A stretch of DNA of 64,000 nt from Pandoraea nosoerga (lineage in GTDB: Bacteria > Pseudomonadota > Gammaproteobacteria > Burkholderiales > Burkholderiaceae), in NCBI RefSeq assembly GCF_902459585.1, contig NZ_CABPSC010000001.1:248001-312000 (forward strand), read 5' to 3'. A model generated the notes under the pieces. It saw only the letters and a program-made list of their open reading frames with translations, was not told where the DNA came from and made no database searches. Made by a program: the position numbers and the translations under genes. Every line of letters begins with the position of its first letter. Position 1 is the first letter of the stretch. Shown here piece by piece: positions 36,985 through 48,317 of this stretch.

Positions 36985-37020
36985 CTCGTTATCTCGCTAT
37001 CTTGCTATCTCGCTATCTCT
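36985..37020. repeat. 8-bp tandem repeat CTCGCTAT
   Basis: Four units (CTCGTTAT, CTCGCTAT, CTTGCTAT, CTCGCTAT) plus CTCT lie between phnA and phnY. The unit is not a multiple of three and lies outside genes. It could change spacing or RNA structure ahead of phnY. Confidence 0.9.
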
Positions 37021-37043
37021 GTGTTCGTCACACGCGTTTGGCC

Positions 37044-39228
<2,185 letters not shown>

Positions 39229-39311
39229 ACCGGTCTTCCTTGTCTCTGGGCACGGGTGCCATCACGCAAAGCCGTTACACCGGGGGCAAGTTGCCTTAAC
39301 GGATCGTCTGA

Positions 39312-39325
39312 GGCAATTTGTGGCA
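39312..39325 (+). promoter_or_regulatory. GGCAATTTGTG motif, copy 1 (phnR-phnS gap)
   Basis: GGCAATTTGTGGCA differs by one base from GGCAATTTGTGCCA upstream of phnC and shares ten of eleven core bases with the site upstream of the FAD/GcvT dehydrogenase. It is a candidate shared regulatory site. Confidence 0.55.
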
Positions 39326-39343
39326 TTACGTGATTAATTTTGT

Positions 39344-39360
39344 TGCTTGACATTCAAGCA
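39344..39360. promoter_or_regulatory. Perfect 7-3-7 palindrome TGCTTGA-CAT-TCAAGCA
   Basis: It lies 115 bases from the phnR start and about 270 from phnS. It is a strong candidate operator for the adjacent GntR regulator, probably on the phnR side. Confidence 0.55.
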
Positions 39361-39627
39361 CAGCGGTTTGTAGATTGTCAACAAAACACATCCGACTTTG
39401 CAGGCAAGTTTGGCGGCACCGTCGGGGCGAGTCGGCGCAGGCAACGACAAAACCCTATCTGAATCAACGCTTTCCATACTATTGGAGGTATTTGACGCGC
39501 AGATGACAAACACCCAGGGTTTCAATAAAAAGACATAAATTGCCAATAATATGCAACACATCGCCTCGGAGAAGGCAACTTCCCGACTGACAGCGCGACC
39601 CATGGTCGCGACCCACAGGAGCCATCC

Positions 39628-40668
39628 ATGAACCAACCGTTGCGCCGCGCCATGCGTGCCGCCGCTGTCCTCGCCGCCGCGATCGTCTGTGCGGCCCAGG
39701 CGGGTCAGGCGCTCGCCAAGACCACGCTCACCGTCTACACGGCGTGGGAAGTCGAAGTCATGCGCCCGTATGCCGAGGCGTTCCAGAAGGCGAATCCGGA
39801 CATCGAGATCAAGTACGTGCGCGACTCCACCGGGGTCGTGACCGCGAAAATCCTCGCGGAAAAGGCCAATCCACAGGCGGACGTCATCGCAGGGCTGGCC
39901 GCCTCGAGTCTGGAGCTGATCAAACAGGAAGGCCTGCTCGCGCCTTACGCACCGAAGGGTTTCGATCAGCTCACGCGCGCCTACAGCGACAGCGCGAACC
40001 CGCCGTCGTGGGTCGGCCTCGACGTATGGGGTGCCACGGTGTGTTTCAACACGGTGGAGGCGGCCAAGCGCAATCTGCCGAAACCCACGTCCTGGGAAGA
40101 CCTCACGAAACCCGTCTACAAGGGCATGATCGTGATGCCGAACCCGGCCACGTCCGGCACGGGCTTTCTCGACGTGACGGCCTGGCTGCAGATGTTCGGC
40201 AAGGAAGGCGGTTGGAAGTACATGGACGCGCTCGACAAGAACATCGTCAAGTACACCCACTCCGGCTCCAAGCCGTGCCGCGACGCGGGCGCGGGCGAAT
40301 ACCCGATCGGTATCTCGTTCGAGTTCAACGCGCATCGCACCAAGGCCGCGGGCGCGCCGATCGATCTCGTCTTCCCCAAGGAAGGGCTGGGCTATGACAT
40401 CGAAGCCGCCGGCATCGTGAAAACCACCAAGAAGATGGATGCCGCCAAACGCTATATGGACTGGCTCGCCAGCAAGGAAGCGAATCAGATGTACGCGAAG
40501 GACTGGGCCATCGTCGCCTATCCGGGCGTGGCCAGGAAATTCGACACGATCCCGGCGAACTACCCCGACCTGCTCGTGAAGAACGACTTCACCGAAATCG
40601 CGAAGAGCCGTGAGCCGGTGCTGGCCGAATGGCAAAAGCGCTACGGCGCGAAGTCAGAGAAGAAGTAA
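39628..40668 (+). CDS. phnS: 2-aminoethylphosphonate ABC transporter, substrate-binding protein
   Basis: This 346-residue periplasmic binding protein of the iron/sulfate/spermidine-type (SBP_bac_1/6) fold has a signal peptide (about residues 1-30, ending GQALAKT). Its sequence (TVYTAWEVEVMRPYAEAF start, DVIAGLAASSLELIKQEGLL, MVMPNPATSGTGFLDVTAW-like segment) is typical of the putative 2-aminoethylphosphonate binders that accompany phnT and a fused permease. CAGGAG precedes the ATG. It is the first gene of the phnSTU-phnW run. A homologous ferric-binding role is made less likely by the neighbours. Confidence 0.9.
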   Translation: MNQPLRRAMRAAAVLAAAIVCAAQAGQALAKTTLTVYTAWEVEVMRPYAEAFQKANPDIEIKYVRDSTGVVTAKILAEKANPQADVIAGLAASSLELIKQEGLLAPYAPKGFDQLTRAYSDSANPPSWVGLDVWGATVCFNTVEAAKRNLPKPTSWEDLTKPVYKGMIVMPNPATSGTGFLDVTAWLQMFGKEGGWKYMDALDKNIVKYTHSGSKPCRDAGAGEYPIGISFEFNAHRTKAAGAPIDLVFPKEGLGYDIEAAGIVKTTKKMDAAKRYMDWLASKEANQMYAKDWAIVAYPGVARKFDTIPANYPDLLVKNDFTEIAKSREPVLAEWQKRYGAKSEKK

Positions 40669-40759
40669 CGTCGGCCGGCATCCGGGACGGACGGGCGCGA
40701 CACACCGCCGGTCCGTACCGACTGATCACAGGGCGAACACCGCAGGAGGGTCCCCCCGA

Positions 40760-41842
40760 ATGAGCGACGACACTTATCTGAGCCTGAACGGCATTCACAA
40801 GCGGTTCGAGAACACCGTGGTGCTGCACGACATTCATCTGCAGGTCAGGCGCGGCGAAATGCTGTGCTTTCTCGGCCCTTCGGGCTGCGGCAAGACCACG
40901 CTGCTGCGCATCATCGCCGGGCTCGAAGCGCAGACGCACGGCACGCTGTCGCAAAACGGACGCGACATTTCGACGTTGCCGCCCATGCGGCGCGACTACG
41001 GCATCGTCTTCCAGTCGTATGCGCTGTTCCCGAATCTGAGCGTGGCGCAAAACGTCGCCTACGGGCTCACGAACCGCCGCGTGCCGCGCGCCGAGCGCGA
41101 CCGGCGCGTGGCCGAACTGCTCGCGATGGTCGGCCTGCCCGATGCGGGCGGCAGGTTTCCCGGTCAGCTCTCCGGCGGCCAGCAGCAGCGCGTTGCCATT
41201 GCACGCGCGCTGGCCACCTCGCCCGGCCTGCTGCTGCTCGACGAACCTCTGTCCGCGCTCGACGCGCGCGTGCGCGTGCGCCTGCGCGGCGAGATCCGCG
41301 CGCTGCAGCAGCGCCTTGGCATCACGACGATTCTCGTCACGCACGATCAGGAGGAGGCGCTGTCGATGGCCGACCGCATCGTGGTGATGAATCAGGGCGT
41401 GATCGAGCAGGTCGGCACGCCGGGCGAGATTTACCAGCGCCCTGCCACGCCGTTCGTCGCCGACTTCGTCGGCAAGACGAACATCCTGCCCGCGCGCCTG
41501 GGCAATGCCGGGCGCGTACACGTCGGCCGGTACGAGCTCACCTGCGGCACGCTCAACGGCTGCCGCACCGGCGAGGACATTCGCGTCTTCTTCCGTCCGG
41601 AGGACGTGCGCGTGCGTGATCTCGACGAGCTCGACGACGACGCAAACGTCTTCGATGGCGCCGTCGAGAAGATCGAATTCCTCGGCGCGTTCTCGCGCGT
41701 GACGCTGCGCATGCAGGCGTGCGAGCACCCGCTCTACGCCGATCTCTCGCCTGCGGACATGCAGGCCCTGCAACCGGCCGCCGGCGGCGCCCTGCGCTTT
41801 GCCGTGCCAAGCGCCGCCGTGCGCGTCTTCCGCCAGGGGTGA
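40760..41842 (+). CDS. phnT: 2-aminoethylphosphonate ABC transporter, ATP-binding protein
   Basis: This 360-residue ATPase has Walker A GPSGCGKTTL (about residues 39-48), Q-loop IVFQSYALFPNLSV, signature [11 protein letters not shown], Walker B GLLLLDEPLSALDARVR and a C-terminal TOBE domain (about 280-355), as in the PotA/FbpC/PhnT group. The ATG at 40760 has AGGAGG upstream; the frame is open further back but that part would overlap phnS. It is followed seven bases later by the permease gene. Confidence 0.93.
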   Translation: MSDDTYLSLNGIHKRFENTVVLHDIHLQVRRGEMLCFLGPSGCGKTTLLRIIAGLEAQTHGTLSQNGRDISTLPPMRRDYGIVFQSYALFPNLSVAQNVAYGLTNRRVPRAERDRRVAELLAMVGLPDAGGRFPGQLSGGQQQRVAIARALATSPGLLLLDEPLSALDARVRVRLRGEIRALQQRLGITTILVTHDQEEALSMADRIVVMNQGVIEQVGTPGEIYQRPATPFVADFVGKTNILPARLGNAGRVHVGRYELTCGTLNGCRTGEDIRVFFRPEDVRVRDLDELDDDANVFDGAVEKIEFLGAFSRVTLRMQACEHPLYADLSPADMQALQPAAGGALRFAVPSAAVRVFRQG

Positions 41843-41849
41843 AGCCGAG

Positions 41850-43715
41850 ATGAGTTCCGTACCTTCGACACTGCGCAGTGCGCCACCCGTGCACGCGGGT
41901 CCGACCGGCGAGGCGGGGAGCCAGTCGTTGCCCTCATCACCCCCATCGGTCTCATCGGTCTCATCCGTCTCGCCGGTCCCGGCCCTGCGCCCCGTGCGAC
42001 TGGCCTCGCACTGGACGGACCGGCTCGCGCAGGCCCTGCTGCTGGCGGCGGCCGCCGCCGGCGTGCTGTTCCTGCTCGCGCCGATGGCGGCGATTCTGGT
42101 CAAGAGCGTGCAAGACGGCGACGGCCGGTTCGTGGGCCTGCAGCACTTTCGCGAGTACTTCCACTCGCCCGCGCTGCTCGGCTCGATCTGGAACAGCGTC
42201 TGGATTTCGGCGGTGACGACCTGCCTCACCGTGCCGCTCGCGTTCATCTTCGCATACGCGCTCACGCGCAGCTGCATTCGCGGCAAGACACTGCTGCGCA
42301 ACATCGCGCTCATTCCGATTCTCGGCCCGACGCTGCTGCCCGCAATCTCGTTCATCTTCTGGTTCGGCAACCAGGGGCTGCTGCGCCCGTTCATGGGCGA
42401 CATCGACATCTACGGCCCGCCGGGCATCGTGATGTCGCTGGTGAACGCCACGTTCCCGCACGCACTGATGATCCTCATCACCGCGCTCTCGCTCACCGAC
42501 GCGCGACTGTACGAAGCCGCCGACGCGCTCGGCACGCCCATGCTGCGGCGCTTTTTCACCATCACGCTGCCCGGCGCCAAGTACGGCGTGATCAGCGCGG
42601 CGATGATCGTGTTCACCTACGCGATTTCGGACTTCGGCATTCCGAAGGTCATCGGCGGCGACTTCAACGTGCTCGCCACCGACATTTACAAGCTGGTCAT
42701 CGGGCAGCAGGACTTCTCCAAGGGCGCCGTTGTCGGGCTCGTGCTGCTCGTGCCCGTGGGCATCACCTATGTCGTGGACGCCATGGTGCAGCGCAAGCAG
42801 CAGGCGCTGCTCTCGGCGCGCGCCGTGCCTTACGCGCCGAAGCCCTCGCGCGGCTTCGACTGGCTGATGGCGGTGCTGTGCTGGAGCATGGCCGCGATCA
42901 TGCTCGCCATTCTCGGCATGGCGGTGTACGCGTCGTTCGTGAAGTTCTGGCCGTACAACTTCAGCCTCTCGCTCGGCCACTATCGCTTCGGGCTCGTGGA
43001 GAGCGGCGCGCTCGACTCGTACCTCAACAGCGTGCAGATGGCGTTCTGGTGCGCCGTGTGGGGCACCGCGGCGATCTTCGTCATCGCCTACCTGCTCGAG
43101 AAGACGCGCGGCATGACCTGGTTGCGCGGCTTCATCCGCATGATGGCCGTGTTGCCGATGGGCGTGCCGGGTCTCGTGCTCGGCCTCGGCTACATCTTTT
43201 TCTTCGTGTCCGAGGCGAACCCGCTGCACGGCCTCTACGGCACGCTCGCGATCCTCGTGATCGTCAACGTGGTGCACTACTACTCGTCGAGCCACCTCAC
43301 GGCGCTTACCGCGCTCAAGCAGATCGATCCGGAGTTCGAATACGTCTCGGCCTCGCTCAAGGTGCCCTTCTACCGCACCTTCTGGCGCGTGTCGGCGCCA
43401 ATCTGCCTGCCGTCCATCATCGACATCAGCCGCTACCTGTTCGTGAACGCGATGACGACAGTCTCCGCCGTGGTGTTCCTCTACTCGGCCGACACGTCGC
43501 TCGCCTCGGTGGCCATCGTGAACATGGACGAGACCGGCTCCATCGGTCCCGCGGCGGCAATGGCCACGCTGGTGGTGCTCACCTCCGTGCTGGTCTGCCT
43601 GCTCTATCACGGCATTCAGCAGGTGGTGGAGCGCTACACGCAGGCGTGGCGCCGGCCGACGGCGAGCACGCCGAACGCGTCGGGCGGCGCGCCCGCCTCC
43701 GGATCTCACGTATGA
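41850..43715 (+). CDS. phnU: 2-aminoethylphosphonate ABC transporter, fused two-domain permease
   Basis: This 621-residue permease carries two BPD_transp_1 modules in one chain (about residues 75-320 and 360-605), each with an EAA loop (YEAADALGTPMLRRFFTITLPGA; FEYVSASLKVPFYRTFWRVSAP). It therefore replaces separate PhnU and PhnV, as in the second type of 2-aminoethylphosphonate transporter known from Pseudomonas and Burkholderia. The N-terminal 55 residues are a disordered Ser/Pro/Val linker coded by a 9-bp repeat. The C-terminal tail is Ala/Gly/Ser-rich. ATG at 41850. Confidence 0.9.
   Translation: MSSVPSTLRSAPPVHAGPTGEAGSQSLPSSPPSVSSVSSVSPVPALRPVRLASHWTDRLAQALLLAAAAAGVLFLLAPMAAILVKSVQDGDGRFVGLQHFREYFHSPALLGSIWNSVWISAVTTCLTVPLAFIFAYALTRSCIRGKTLLRNIALIPILGPTLLPAISFIFWFGNQGLLRPFMGDIDIYGPPGIVMSLVNATFPHALMILITALSLTDARLYEAADALGTPMLRRFFTITLPGAKYGVISAAMIVFTYAISDFGIPKVIGGDFNVLATDIYKLVIGQQDFSKGAVVGLVLLVPVGITYVVDAMVQRKQQALLSARAVPYAPKPSRGFDWLMAVLCWSMAAIMLAILGMAVYASFVKFWPYNFSLSLGHYRFGLVESGALDSYLNSVQMAFWCAVWGTAAIFVIAYLLEKTRGMTWLRGFIRMMAVLPMGVPGLVLGLGYIFFFVSEANPLHGLYGTLAILVIVNVVHYYSSSHLTALTALKQIDPEFEYVSASLKVPFYRTFWRVSAPICLPSIIDISRYLFVNAMTTVSAVVFLYSADTSLASVAIVNMDETGSIGPAAAMATLVVLTSVLVCLLYHGIQQVVERYTQAWRRPTASTPNASGGAPASGSHV
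41946..41972. repeat. 9-bp tandem repeat TCGGTCTCA inside phnU
   Basis: Three units (two perfect, one TCCGTCTCG) encode Ser-Val-Ser triplets in the disordered N-terminal tail of the permease. The frame is preserved on expansion or loss. Confidence 0.85.
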
Positions 43716-43819
43716 AGCCGGCGCGCGGCGGTGTCCACGGGCCCTCGCCCGCCATGTTCGCGAATGTCGACGGTGCGGTTACTTCTCTCGCTTGTTTCCC
43801 CGCTTGATAGGAGGCGGTC

Positions 43820-44953
43820 ATGATTCTCGGTCAGGAACCGATTCTGCTCACCCCCGGCCCGCTCACCACGTCGCCGGCCACCCGCCAGGCCATGCTGCGC
43901 GACTGGGGCTCGTGGGACGCCCAGTTCAATCGCATCACGGCTTCGCTGTGCCTCGATCTGGTGGACATCGTGCATGGCGGCGAGGACTACGTGTGCGTGC
44001 CGCTGCAAGGCTCGGGCACGTTCTCCGTCGAGGCGGCCATCGGCACGCTCACGCCGCGAGGCGCGCGCATTCTCGTGCCGGACAACGGTGCGTACTGCCA
44101 GCGCATTCTGAAGATCTGCCGCTATCTCGGGCGCGACGCCGTCGCGCTTGCCATTGCCGAAGACCAGACGGCCACGGCCGCCGCCGTCGAGGACGCGCTC
44201 ACGCGCGACCCGTCGATCACGCACGTCGCGCAAGTGCATCTGGAGACGGGCGCCGGCCTGCTCAATCCGCTCGCCGATATCGCGCGCGTCTGCCAGAAGT
44301 ACGGCAAGGGGCTGATCGTGGACGCGATGAGTTCGTTCGGCGCGGTGGAGATCGACGTGCGCACGATGCCGTTCGATGCGCTCATCGCCGCGAGCGGCAA
44401 GTGCCTCGAAGGCGTGCCCGGCATGGGCTTCGTGATCGCGAAGAAGTCCGTGCTCGAAGCGAGCGCCGGCAACAGTCACTCGCTGGCGATGGACCTGCAC
44501 GACCAGTACGTCTACATGCAGAAGACGACGCAATGGCGCTTCACACCCCCCACGCACGTGGTGGCTGCGCTGCGTGCGGCGGTCGACCAGTTTCTCGCGC
44601 AAGGCGGCCAGCCGGTGCGCGGCGAGCGCTATCGGCGCAATTGCAGGACGTTGATCGAGGGTATGGCGTCGCTGGGTTTCCGGCCGTTTCTTGCGCCCGA
44701 AGTGCAGGCGCCCGTGATCGTGACGTTCCACGCGCCGGCCGACAGCAAGTACGACTTCAAGGCGTTCTACGCCGCCGTGCGCGATCGCGGCTACATCCTG
44801 TATCCGGGCAAGCTCACGCAGATCGAGACGTTTCGCGTGGGCTGCATCGGCGCCATCGACGAGAACGAAATGCGCAATGTCGTGACCGCGATCGGGCAAG
44901 CGCTGGCTGCGCTGGGCATCCGGCAGGTGGCGCCCCTCACGCGGGCGGCATGA
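43820..44953 (+). CDS. phnW: 2-aminoethylphosphonate-pyruvate transaminase
   Basis: This 377-residue class V aminotransferase moves the amino group of 2-aminoethylphosphonate to pyruvate, giving phosphonoacetaldehyde and alanine. The PLP lysine K194 ([14 protein letters not shown]) is at the same number as in Salmonella Phn[10 protein letters not shown] at the N-terminus, HLETGAG (about 140-146) and [13 protein letters not shown] (about 167-179) are diagnostic. AGGAGG lies seven bases upstream. It follows the importer genes by about 100 bases, so uptake and first step are co-expressed; phnY and phnA on the other side of phnR complete the route. Confidence 0.96.
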   Translation: MILGQEPILLTPGPLTTSPATRQAMLRDWGSWDAQFNRITASLCLDLVDIVHGGEDYVCVPLQGSGTFSVEAAIGTLTPRGARILVPDNGAYCQRILKICRYLGRDAVALAIAEDQTATAAAVEDALTRDPSITHVAQVHLETGAGLLNPLADIARVCQKYGKGLIVDAMSSFGAVEIDVRTMPFDALIAASGKCLEGVPGMGFVIAKKSVLEASAGNSHSLAMDLHDQYVYMQKTTQWRFTPPTHVVAALRAAVDQFLAQGGQPVRGERYRRNCRTLIEGMASLGFRPFLAPEVQAPVIVTFHAPADSKYDFKAFYAAVRDRGYILYPGKLTQIETFRVGCIGAIDENEMRNVVTAIGQALAALGIRQVAPLTRAA

Positions 44954-44995
44954 TGGGCGTGATGGGCATGATGGGCGCGGCGGGCGCGGCGGGCG
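44948..44995. repeat. GATGGGC(GT)-type repeats over the phnW stop
   Basis: ATGATGGGCGTG, ATGGGC, ATGATGGGCGCG and GCGGGCGCGGCG form 9-bp-like units (GATGGGCGT / GATGGGCAT / GATGGGCGC / GGCGGGCGC) starting at the phnW stop codon. They are non-coding. Confidence 0.7.
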
Positions 44996-45073
44996 AGACT
45001 CGCACACGCGGCCGCCCTCCGGTAAGCTCCGAGGTATCGCGCGTGCATGCGCGCCCCGCGGAGACCGTCCCTC

Positions 45074-45520
45074 ATGCCATCACCGAAAGCCGCCGGTGCG
45101 GCGCCCCCGGCTAAACGCGCCCCGGCCCGCAAACGCAGCAGCGAATCGCCCGACATCCGCTTCAAGCGCGCCTATGACGCCCCCGAGCCCGACGACGGTC
45201 AGCGCGTGCTGGCCGATCGCCTCTGGCCGCGCGGTCTCGCCAAGGCGAAGGCGCACATCGACTTCTGGGCCAAGGACGTCACTCCGAGCACGCCGCTGCG
45301 CCAGTGGTTCCACCAGCATCCCGACGAGTTCGACGCGTTTCGCAAGCAGTACCTCGACGAACTCGCCGCGCTCGACGCCGGGCACAACGCCACGCTCGGC
45401 GAGCTCCGGGCGCGCCTGGCCGATGGCCGCGTCACGCTGCTCACGGCCGCGCACCGTCTCGAAGACGACGCCACGCACACGCACCTCGAGGTGCTGCGCG
45501 ACTTCCTCGCGAGGCATTGA
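45074..45520 (+). CDS. DUF488 family protein (YeaO-like)
   Basis: This 148-residue protein has a basic Ala/Lys/Arg-rich N-terminal tail (about 25 residues) and a DUF488 domain: IRFKRAYDAPEPDDGQRVLADRLWPRGL, IDFWAKDVTPSTPLRQWFHQHP and a C-terminal VTLLTAAH strand. YeaO-type proteins are uncharacterised. Start at the ATG at 45074. It follows phnW by about 120 bases and may be read through from it. No functional link to phosphonates is evident. Confidence 0.83.
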   Translation: MPSPKAAGAAPPAKRAPARKRSSESPDIRFKRAYDAPEPDDGQRVLADRLWPRGLAKAKAHIDFWAKDVTPSTPLRQWFHQHPDEFDAFRKQYLDELAALDAGHNATLGELRARLADGRVTLLTAAHRLEDDATHTHLEVLRDFLARH

Positions 45521-45827
45521 CGCCCCCGCTGCGGCGGACTTCGCCGGACTTCGCCGACGTATTGCCGCCACATTGCCGATGTTTTGCCAGGAACAACGCG
45601 GTATCGTGGCACGACACGGCATTCCGCTCGTCGAAACGCCCCGACGCGCGGCGGGCGCCGCGCCAACCCGCATGGCGCCGGCCCGCGCGCAAGGACGGCG
45701 ACGCACTGCGGCGAATTTGCTATAACGCAGCTTTAGCGCCGGCGCCGTCCCGGAGGTCGGTCACGTTTTCGCCGTAGACCCCATTTGCGCGGCGCACGCC
45801 GATACCGCCTGCCGTGCCGTGCTTCGA
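45521..45827. other. Intergenic region before the MFS gene
   Basis: About 305 GC-rich bases. A TTTGCTATAACG segment at about 45716-45727 contains a TATAAC -10-like hexamer roughly 100 bases before the MFS start. No RNA gene or terminator with a T-tract is seen. Confidence 0.35.
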
Positions 45828-47237
45828 ATGCTTACCCGGTTGCCGCTCCCGGCAACGCCACGCCTCATGCTCGTTCCACTGATCGTTGCCTGCGCGCTGT
45901 TCATGGAAAACATGGACTCGACCGTGTTGTCCACTTCGTTGCCATTGATCGCGCGCGATCTCGGCGAGAGCCCGATCACGCTCAAGCTGGCACTCACGAC
46001 CTATCTCATCAGCCTCGCCGTGTTCATTCCGGTGAGCGGGTGGATCGCCGACCGCTTCGGCACACGAAACGTGTTTCGCACCGCCATCGGCGTGTTCGTG
46101 CTCGGCTCGATCTGCTGCGGCATCTCGACCAGCCTGCCCGAGTTCGTGATCGCGCGCTTCGTGCAGGGCATGGGCGGCGCCATGATGGTGCCCGTCGGGC
46201 GACTCGCGCTGCTCAAGTCGGTCGAGAAGCGCGACATGGTGCGCGCGCTCAACTATCTGACGATTCCGGCGCTCGTCGGGCCGGTGCTCGGCCCGCCGCT
46301 CGGCGGCTTCATCACCACGTACTGGCACTGGCGCTGGATCTTCTTCATCAACATTCCGATCGGTGTGCTCGGTTTCGTGCTCGCCACACGGTACATCCCC
46401 GATCTGTACGAGAACGATGTGCCGCCGCTCGACGTGAAGGGCTTCGTGCTGTCGGGCCTCGGGCTGTCGATCCTGCTGCTGGGTCTGTCCACGATCGGCC
46501 GTCACCTGATTCCCACGCCGCTGGCGCTCGGGCTCGTCGCCATCGGCGCGGCGCTGATCTGGACGTATCTGCGCCATGCCAGGGGTCTCGCGCATCCGCT
46601 GCTGCGACTCGACCTGTTCCGCATTCCAACGTTTCGTGCGGGCGTGGCCGGCGGCACGCTGTTTCGCATCGGCGTGGGCGCCACGCCGTTTCTGTTGCCG
46701 CTGATGCTGCAGCTCGGCTTCGGCATGACGCCCATGGAGTCCGGCGCACTGACCTTCATTTCGGCGGCAGGCGCCATGTTCATGAAGACGCTTTCGCTGC
46801 GAATTCTGCAGCGCTGGGGCTTCCGGCGAGTGCTGATGACCAACGCCGTGATCGCCGCGGCCACCCTTGGCGGTTACGGGTTGTTTACCGGCCAGACGCC
46901 GCACCTCGTCATTCTCGGCACGCTGCTCTTCGGCGGTTGCTTCCGCTCGCTGCAGTTCACGAGTCTCAACGCCATTTCCTATGCCGACGTGCCCGCACAT
47001 CGCATGAGCCAGGCGACGAGTCTTGCGAGCGTGGCGCAGCAAGTCTCGCTCACCCTGGGCATCACGATCGGCGCGGCGGTGCTGCAGACGTCGTCGTATC
47101 TGCATGGCCGCGACCACGTCACGCACGCCGACTTCCCATGGGCGTTCCTCGCCGTTGGCCTGATCGCCGTCAGCTCGACGGCCTCGATCGCGCGGCTTGC
47201 CCGCGACGCCGGCAGCGAACTCGCCCAGCGAAGCTGA
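45828..47237 (+). CDS. MFS transporter, DHA2 (EmrB/QacA-like)
   Basis: This 469-residue, 14-helix-type drug exporter has MENMDSTVLSTSLPLIARDL in helix 1 (the D1 motif of DHA2), motif A GWIADRFGTRNVF and motif C GPVLGPPLGGFIT in helix 5. It is shorter than many EmrB proteins but within range. No EmrA-type adaptor adjoins it. The ATG at 45828 is preferred; a GTG at 45819 is possible. It ends against purU with a 16-bp hairpin between. Substrate unknown. Confidence 0.88.
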   Translation: MLTRLPLPATPRLMLVPLIVACALFMENMDSTVLSTSLPLIARDLGESPITLKLALTTYLISLAVFIPVSGWIADRFGTRNVFRTAIGVFVLGSICCGISTSLPEFVIARFVQGMGGAMMVPVGRLALLKSVEKRDMVRALNYLTIPALVGPVLGPPLGGFITTYWHWRWIFFINIPIGVLGFVLATRYIPDLYENDVPPLDVKGFVLSGLGLSILLLGLSTIGRHLIPTPLALGLVAIGAALIWTYLRHARGLAHPLLRLDLFRIPTFRAGVAGGTLFRIGVGATPFLLPLMLQLGFGMTPMESGALTFISAAGAMFMKTLSLRILQRWGFRRVLMTNAVIAAATLGGYGLFTGQTPHLVILGTLLFGGCFRSLQFTSLNAISYADVPAHRMSQATSLASVAQQVSLTLGITIGAAVLQTSSYLHGRDHVTHADFPWAFLAVGLIAVSSTASIARLARDAGSELAQRS

Positions 47238-47270
47238 CGTCTCGCTCGCCGCGGCCTCTCTCCTCTGTCC

Positions 47271-47311
47271 AACGACAACGCCCGGGACATCGTGCCCCGG
47301 GCGTTGTCGTT
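47271..47311. terminator. 16-bp perfect hairpin between convergent MFS and purU
   Basis: AACGACAACGCCCGGG (47271-47286) and its exact complement (47296-47311) have a 9-base loop. It is a long bidirectional terminator for the converging genes, with only short T's. Confidence 0.85.
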
Positions 47312-47348
47312 CGTGTCCGTGCGCGCGTGTGCGCGCAGGCCTTGCGGC

Positions 47349-48221
47349 TCAGCGGAAGATCACCGTCTTGTGGCCGTTGAGCAAAATGCGGTGCTCGGCG
47401 TGGTAGCGCACGGCGCGCGCGAGCGCCACGCATTCCACGTCGCGACCGATGGCGGTCAGCTGCTCCGGGTCCATCGTGTGGTCCACGCGCTCGACTTCCT
47501 GCTCGATGATCGGGCCTTCGTCGAGATCCGAGGTGACGTAGTGCGCCGTGGCCCCGATCAGCTTCACACCGCGATCGAACGCCTGGTAGTACGGCTTCGC
47601 GCCCTTGAAGCTCGGCAGGAACGAATGGTGGATGTTGATCGCGCGGCCCGCGAGCTTCTTGCACAGATCGGCCGAGAGCACCTGCATGTAGCGGGCGAGC
47701 ACGACCAGATCGACGTGGTTGTCCTGGACGAGTTCGTAGACCTTCGCCTCCTGCGCGGCCTTCGATTCCGGCGTCGCGTTCATCAGCGGCAGATGATGGA
47801 ACGGAATGTTGTAGCTGGCCGCGAGCTGGTAGAAATCCTTGTGGTTCGAGACGATCGCCGGGATTTCGATGTTGAGCTGACCGGTCTTGTAGCGGAACAG
47901 CAGATCGTTCAGGCAATGGCCGATCTTCGAGACCATGAGCAAGACGCGCGGCTTGATAGCGGCGTCCACCAGTTCCCACTGCATCTCGTACTGCTCGGCG
48001 AGCGGCGCGAACTCGCGCTGCAGCGTAGCCAGATCGGTCTGGCCGGGCAGTTGCTGGAAATGCACGCGCATGAAAAAGCCGCCCGTGAAGCGATCGTTGA
48101 ACTGCGCCGAGTCGAGAATGTTGCCGCCGCGCTCGACCAGGAAACCGGCCACCGCGTGGACGATGCCGGGACGGTCCGGACAGGACAACTTCAGAATGTA
48201 GCTATTTTCGATCGGTGCCAT
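47349..48221 (-). CDS. purU: Formyltetrahydrofolate deformylase
   Basis: This 290-residue enzyme hydrolyses 10-formyl-THF to formate and THF, balancing the one-carbon pool. It has an N-terminal ACT domain (residues about 8-90, LKLSCPDRPGIVHAVAGFL) and a C-terminal formyltransferase-like domain with the catalytic Asn-His-Asp: INIHHSFLPSF (about 232-242) and TSDLDEGPIIEQE. IGHCLNDLLFRYKTGQL is typical. Start at the ATG at 48221. It lies near the FAD/GcvT dehydrogenase, an enzyme type that makes methylene-THF from N-methyl-glycines, and PurU is often found with such demethylation genes. Confidence 0.95.
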   Translation of the reverse strand: MAPIENSYILKLSCPDRPGIVHAVAGFLVERGGNILDSAQFNDRFTGGFFMRVHFQQLPGQTDLATLQREFAPLAEQYEMQWELVDAAIKPRVLLMVSKIGHCLNDLLFRYKTGQLNIEIPAIVSNHKDFYQLAASYNIPFHHLPLMNATPESKAAQEAKVYELVQDNHVDLVVLARYMQVLSADLCKKLAGRAINIHHSFLPSFKGAKPYYQAFDRGVKLIGATAHYVTSDLDEGPIIEQEVERVDHTMDPEQLTAIGRDVECVALARAVRYHAEHRILLNGHKTVIFR

Positions 48222-48317
48222 GATTGCTCCTGGGCAAAGGCTTGCAATGTCGTTGCAGTGTTGAAATTCATGTTCGTGGCCTCGCGGCTTCGAGCGCGCG
48301 CGGCGCACGGGTATCGG

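Larger units (their letters stand above)
39229..39627. promoter_or_regulatory. phnR-phnS divergent control region
   Basis: This 399-base region is rich in symmetry: GGCAA-G-TTGCC (39285-39295, perfect 5-1-5), GGCAATTTGTGGCA (39312-39325), TGCTTGA-CAT-TCAAGCA (39344-39360, perfect 7-3-7), TTGT-CA-ACAA (about 39377) and ATTGCCAATAATATGCAACA (39539-39558). A GGCAACTTCCC near-copy of the first lies at about 39574. AT-rich tracts at 39325-39390 and 39515-39560 can hold the divergent promoters. Binding by the GntR regulator encoded at 39228 is inferred. Confidence 0.6.

Noticed and set aside
36985-37020. CRISPR-like array
   Set aside because: The units are 8 bp with no spacers. No cas genes are present anywhere in the window.
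39628-43715. Ferric iron importer (FbpABC-like)
   Set aside because: The fold class is shared with iron systems, but phnW follows directly and a PhnR-type gene with phnA-phnY is divergent, which fits 2-aminoethylphosphonate uptake much better.
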